Below are positions 49,366 to 50,933 of a stretch of 50,933 bases of DNA, piece by piece. The position numbers and the translations under genes are program-made. The first letter of the stretch is position 1. Every line of letters starts with the position of its first letter. The notes beneath the pieces were generated by a model. That model did no database searches. It was not told where the DNA came from and worked only from the letters and a program-made list of their open reading frames with translations. Origin of the DNA: Bdellovibrio sp. GTDB taxonomy: Bacteria; Myxococcota; SpSt-1050. The DNA lies in NCBI GenBank assembly GCA_020725805.1, contig DYEF01000050.1, positions 1 to 50,933 of the forward strand. Direction: 5' to 3'.

Positions 49366-50933
49366 TCAGGGTCTTGCCCAGTTGACCTTGAAGGAAGATA
49401 AAACCGGTGTCTGATTCGAATCCGATGTGGTAAGCCTGAACTGAATCTCAAGCCATCTGTTATCAGGTACCTGATTCTGAATATTTGCAGGGGAGGTATC
49501 ATAGTACTGGGTCCACGGGGCATTCTGGAGGTCTCCCTGTGTCGCCGCACTCCTTACCCGGACGAGTATATTTGTCGCAGGTGGATTTTCTATCCCTGTC
49601 CATTCAACAGAATACCATCTGGCCTTGCTATATCCGCTGTCGAACTGAACAGAGAATGTACCGTCAGGATTTGTGTACATACCTGCCTGTAACCCTGTCA
49701 TATCGGAATAGGTATAAGGATTCGTCCCTATATAGAAGAAGTCAATCTGATTATTTGCCGGATTTATTCTCGCCGCATTATTACTCAGATGATTCACCAC
49801 CCAGACCATTCCGTCAGAATCTATAGCAGTACCTATCGGATGAATTCCGCTAGCACCCAGATCTATCGGAACATAATTGTGCGTCTTTACGTCGATTTTT
49901 GCGACATAATGATTATAAATATCCCCGTTTTTATCGTGGGAGATTGCCACATAGGCATACCCGTCATTGGAGACAGCAACACCTCTCGGTAAACCTTCGT
50001 TCAGGTCTACCTTCGACCAGGCCTGTGAATTCGCATTGAATCTGAATACCGATGCACAGGCATACCCTCCTACCCAGATATTTCTGTCTCCGTCAACAGT
50101 AATACCGTACGTATTAAAACAGCCAAAATCAGGTGGCGGCACATAATGCTGCACCTCATAAGTGTTTACGTTTATCGACGTGACAGATTGCTCTGTCCAG
50201 TTGAAGGAATTTACCCAGTTTGAATTACAGGCTACCCATATATATCCCTGTTTGTCTCCGGCCGCCCCGTAAGGTCTGCAACCTATATTCACTATCGTTA
50301 TCAGTTTGCACCTCGGGAAATCCGGAGAGGCCTCTACCTCTTTGCCGGAAAACACATACATCTGTGAATTGTACCATGAGCCGGCCCAGACATTTCCGTT
50401 CTTATCGATACTGACGGCCCTCACAATACCCGGCACATCCCCTCTGCAAATCAGAGAACCGTCCAGCGCCAGATGAACAAGATTCGACCTGTTGGTATCC
50501 GAATAAGGTTCGCTCTGGTCCCAACCCCTGTTGCCTACCCATACCGAACCGTCCGAGAGCACAACGGCAGTTCTGGACGGGCTTGTACCGTATGAAGGAA
50601 CGTCGAGTTCCTTGACTCCGGTCTTCGTATTCAGTCTGACGACCTTATTCTCACCGGTATTGGCAATCCATATATAAGGCGTTTCTATTGTCTTGGAATC
50701 CAGACATATATTACCGGGACCGCAATTCGGGTTTATTGGATTCGTATTCTGGCTGGTCCCGTTAAAATTACCATTACTGAGTTCCTTATCAGTATCATAA
50801 TCCTTCGTATAGCAGGAGTCGTCACACTTCCCGCAGGCATTTATATTCTCATCCGTCAGACCGTTACAGTCATTGTCCTTATTATCTCCGCATACCTCCT
50901 TTACAGGCAGCACCTCCCCCTCACACCCTCCCC
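49366..50933 (-). CDS. MopE-like/beta-propeller protein, 5' end outside the window
   Basis: The frame stays open to the end of the window, so the N-terminus is missing; the GTG at 50913 is inside a longer reading frame and is not a credible start. At least 522 residues are visible. The first part has the motif CGDNKDNDCNGLTDE with flanking cysteines, the Asp/Asn/Cys-rich 'putative metal-binding' module common in Myxococcota (MopE-like, probably calcium). A six- or seven-bladed propeller follows, with blades like GYIWVAC, RNIWVGG and GMVWVVN, resembling NHL repeats or virginiamycin B lyase. The last ~100 residues form a beta domain (WTQYYDTSP...VNWARP). It is probably a secreted surface protein; substrate unknown. 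Confidence 0.82.
   Translation of the reverse strand, partial: GGCEGEVLPVKEVCGDNKDNDCNGLTDENINACGKCDDSCYTKDYDTDKELSNGNFNGTSQNTNPINPNCGPGNICLDSKTIETPYIWIANTGENKVVRLNTKTGVKELDVPSYGTSPSRTAVVLSDGSVWVGNRGWDQSEPYSDTNRSNLVHLALDGSLICRGDVPGIVRAVSIDKNGNVWAGSWYNSQMYVFSGKEVEASPDFPRCKLITIVNIGCRPYGAAGDKQGYIWVACNSNWVNSFNWTEQSVTSINVNTYEVQHYVPPPDFGCFNTYGITVDGDRNIWVGGYACASVFRFNANSQAWSKVDLNEGLPRGVAVSNDGYAYVAISHDKNGDIYNHYVAKIDVKTHNYVPIDLGASGIHPIGTAIDSDGMVWVVNHLSNNAARINPANNQIDFFYIGTNPYTYSDMTGLQAGMYTNPDGTFSVQFDSGYSKARWYSVEWTGIENPPATNILVRVRSAATQGDLQNAPWTQYYDTSPANIQNQVPDNRWLEIQFRLTTSDSNQTPVLSSFKVNWARP

Noticed and set aside
50911-50913. GTG as the start of the last propeller gene
   Set aside because: The frame continues upstream to the window edge with residues typical of the metal-binding module, and the GTG lies between its conserved cysteines.
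1-50933. CRISPR arrays, insertion sequences, integrases, toxin-antitoxin pairs, phage genes, tRNA and rRNA genes
   Set aside because: Looked for on both strands; none could be supported.

Overview
The window is a gene-dense stretch of bacterial chromosome. By eye it is about 40-45% G+C, and AGGAGG-type ribosome binding sites precede most genes. I see no rRNA, tRNA, CRISPR array, insertion sequence or phage gene. Many proteins are secreted lipoproteins with Asp/Ser/Gly-rich linkers, PKD, IPT and SbsA-like modules, beta-propellers, a MopE-like Cys/Asp/Asn metal-binding motif and a GGCGC tail. Together with the DUF1385-prfA-prmC order, the NikR regulator and GH57/DUF4912 genes, this suggests a low-G+C member of the Myxococcota or a related 'deltaproteobacterial' lineage. 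That placement is an inference from gene style, not from a marker tree.

Layout. 1-6.7 kb: a GAF-like protein behind a promoter with tandem palindromes, a PiT phosphate transporter on the minus strand, then an operon of YfcE-like phosphodiesterase, 5'-nucleotidase lipoprotein, OB-fold-like lipoprotein and HAD hydrolase. 6.7-10.8 kb (minus): a metallophosphatase lipoprotein, DUF1385 membrane protein, prfA and prmC. 10.9-14.3 kb (plus): a tandem zinc-motif miniprotein, ornithine aminotransferase and malic enzyme. 14.5-17 kb (minus): an esterase-like lipoprotein and nikR, with a NikR-like operator array between them and a divergent lipoprotein/acyltransferase operon. 18.8-22.8 kb (plus): a secreted phosphoesterase, two small metal-site proteins and a long, eukaryote-like guaA. 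A small Ala/Pro lipoprotein with its own promoter and terminator, and a HIT gene, follow.

24-28.2 kb holds a tightly coupled four-gene operon: PIG-V-like mannosyltransferase, a duplicated radical SAM protein whose first half lacks cluster cysteines, a coiled-coil lipoprotein, and a membrane-anchored protein with C-x7-C pairs every 32 residues. I consider it the best candidate for an undescribed envelope system. Next are a beta-barrel protein with a giant PKD/propeller lipoprotein, and a penicillin-binding transpeptidase whose promoter abuts its start codon. 33.7-37.9 kb (minus) is an operon of GroES-like protein, DUF4912, GH57 branching enzyme and tsaD. 38-43 kb carries a TIM-barrel-like lipoprotein, a beta-grasp/SCP2/iron-ADH operon and a Na/Pi cotransporter. 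43-50.9 kb carries a 1293-residue multidomain exported protein, a shortened uvrC with a small barrel-like gene, and the 3' part of a propeller protein running off the window end.

Two themes stand out. One is phosphate and nucleotide salvage, with four metallophosphoesterase-fold proteins and two phosphate importers. The other is an elaborate lipoprotein-rich cell surface. All functions are inferred from motifs read by eye; no database search was possible.
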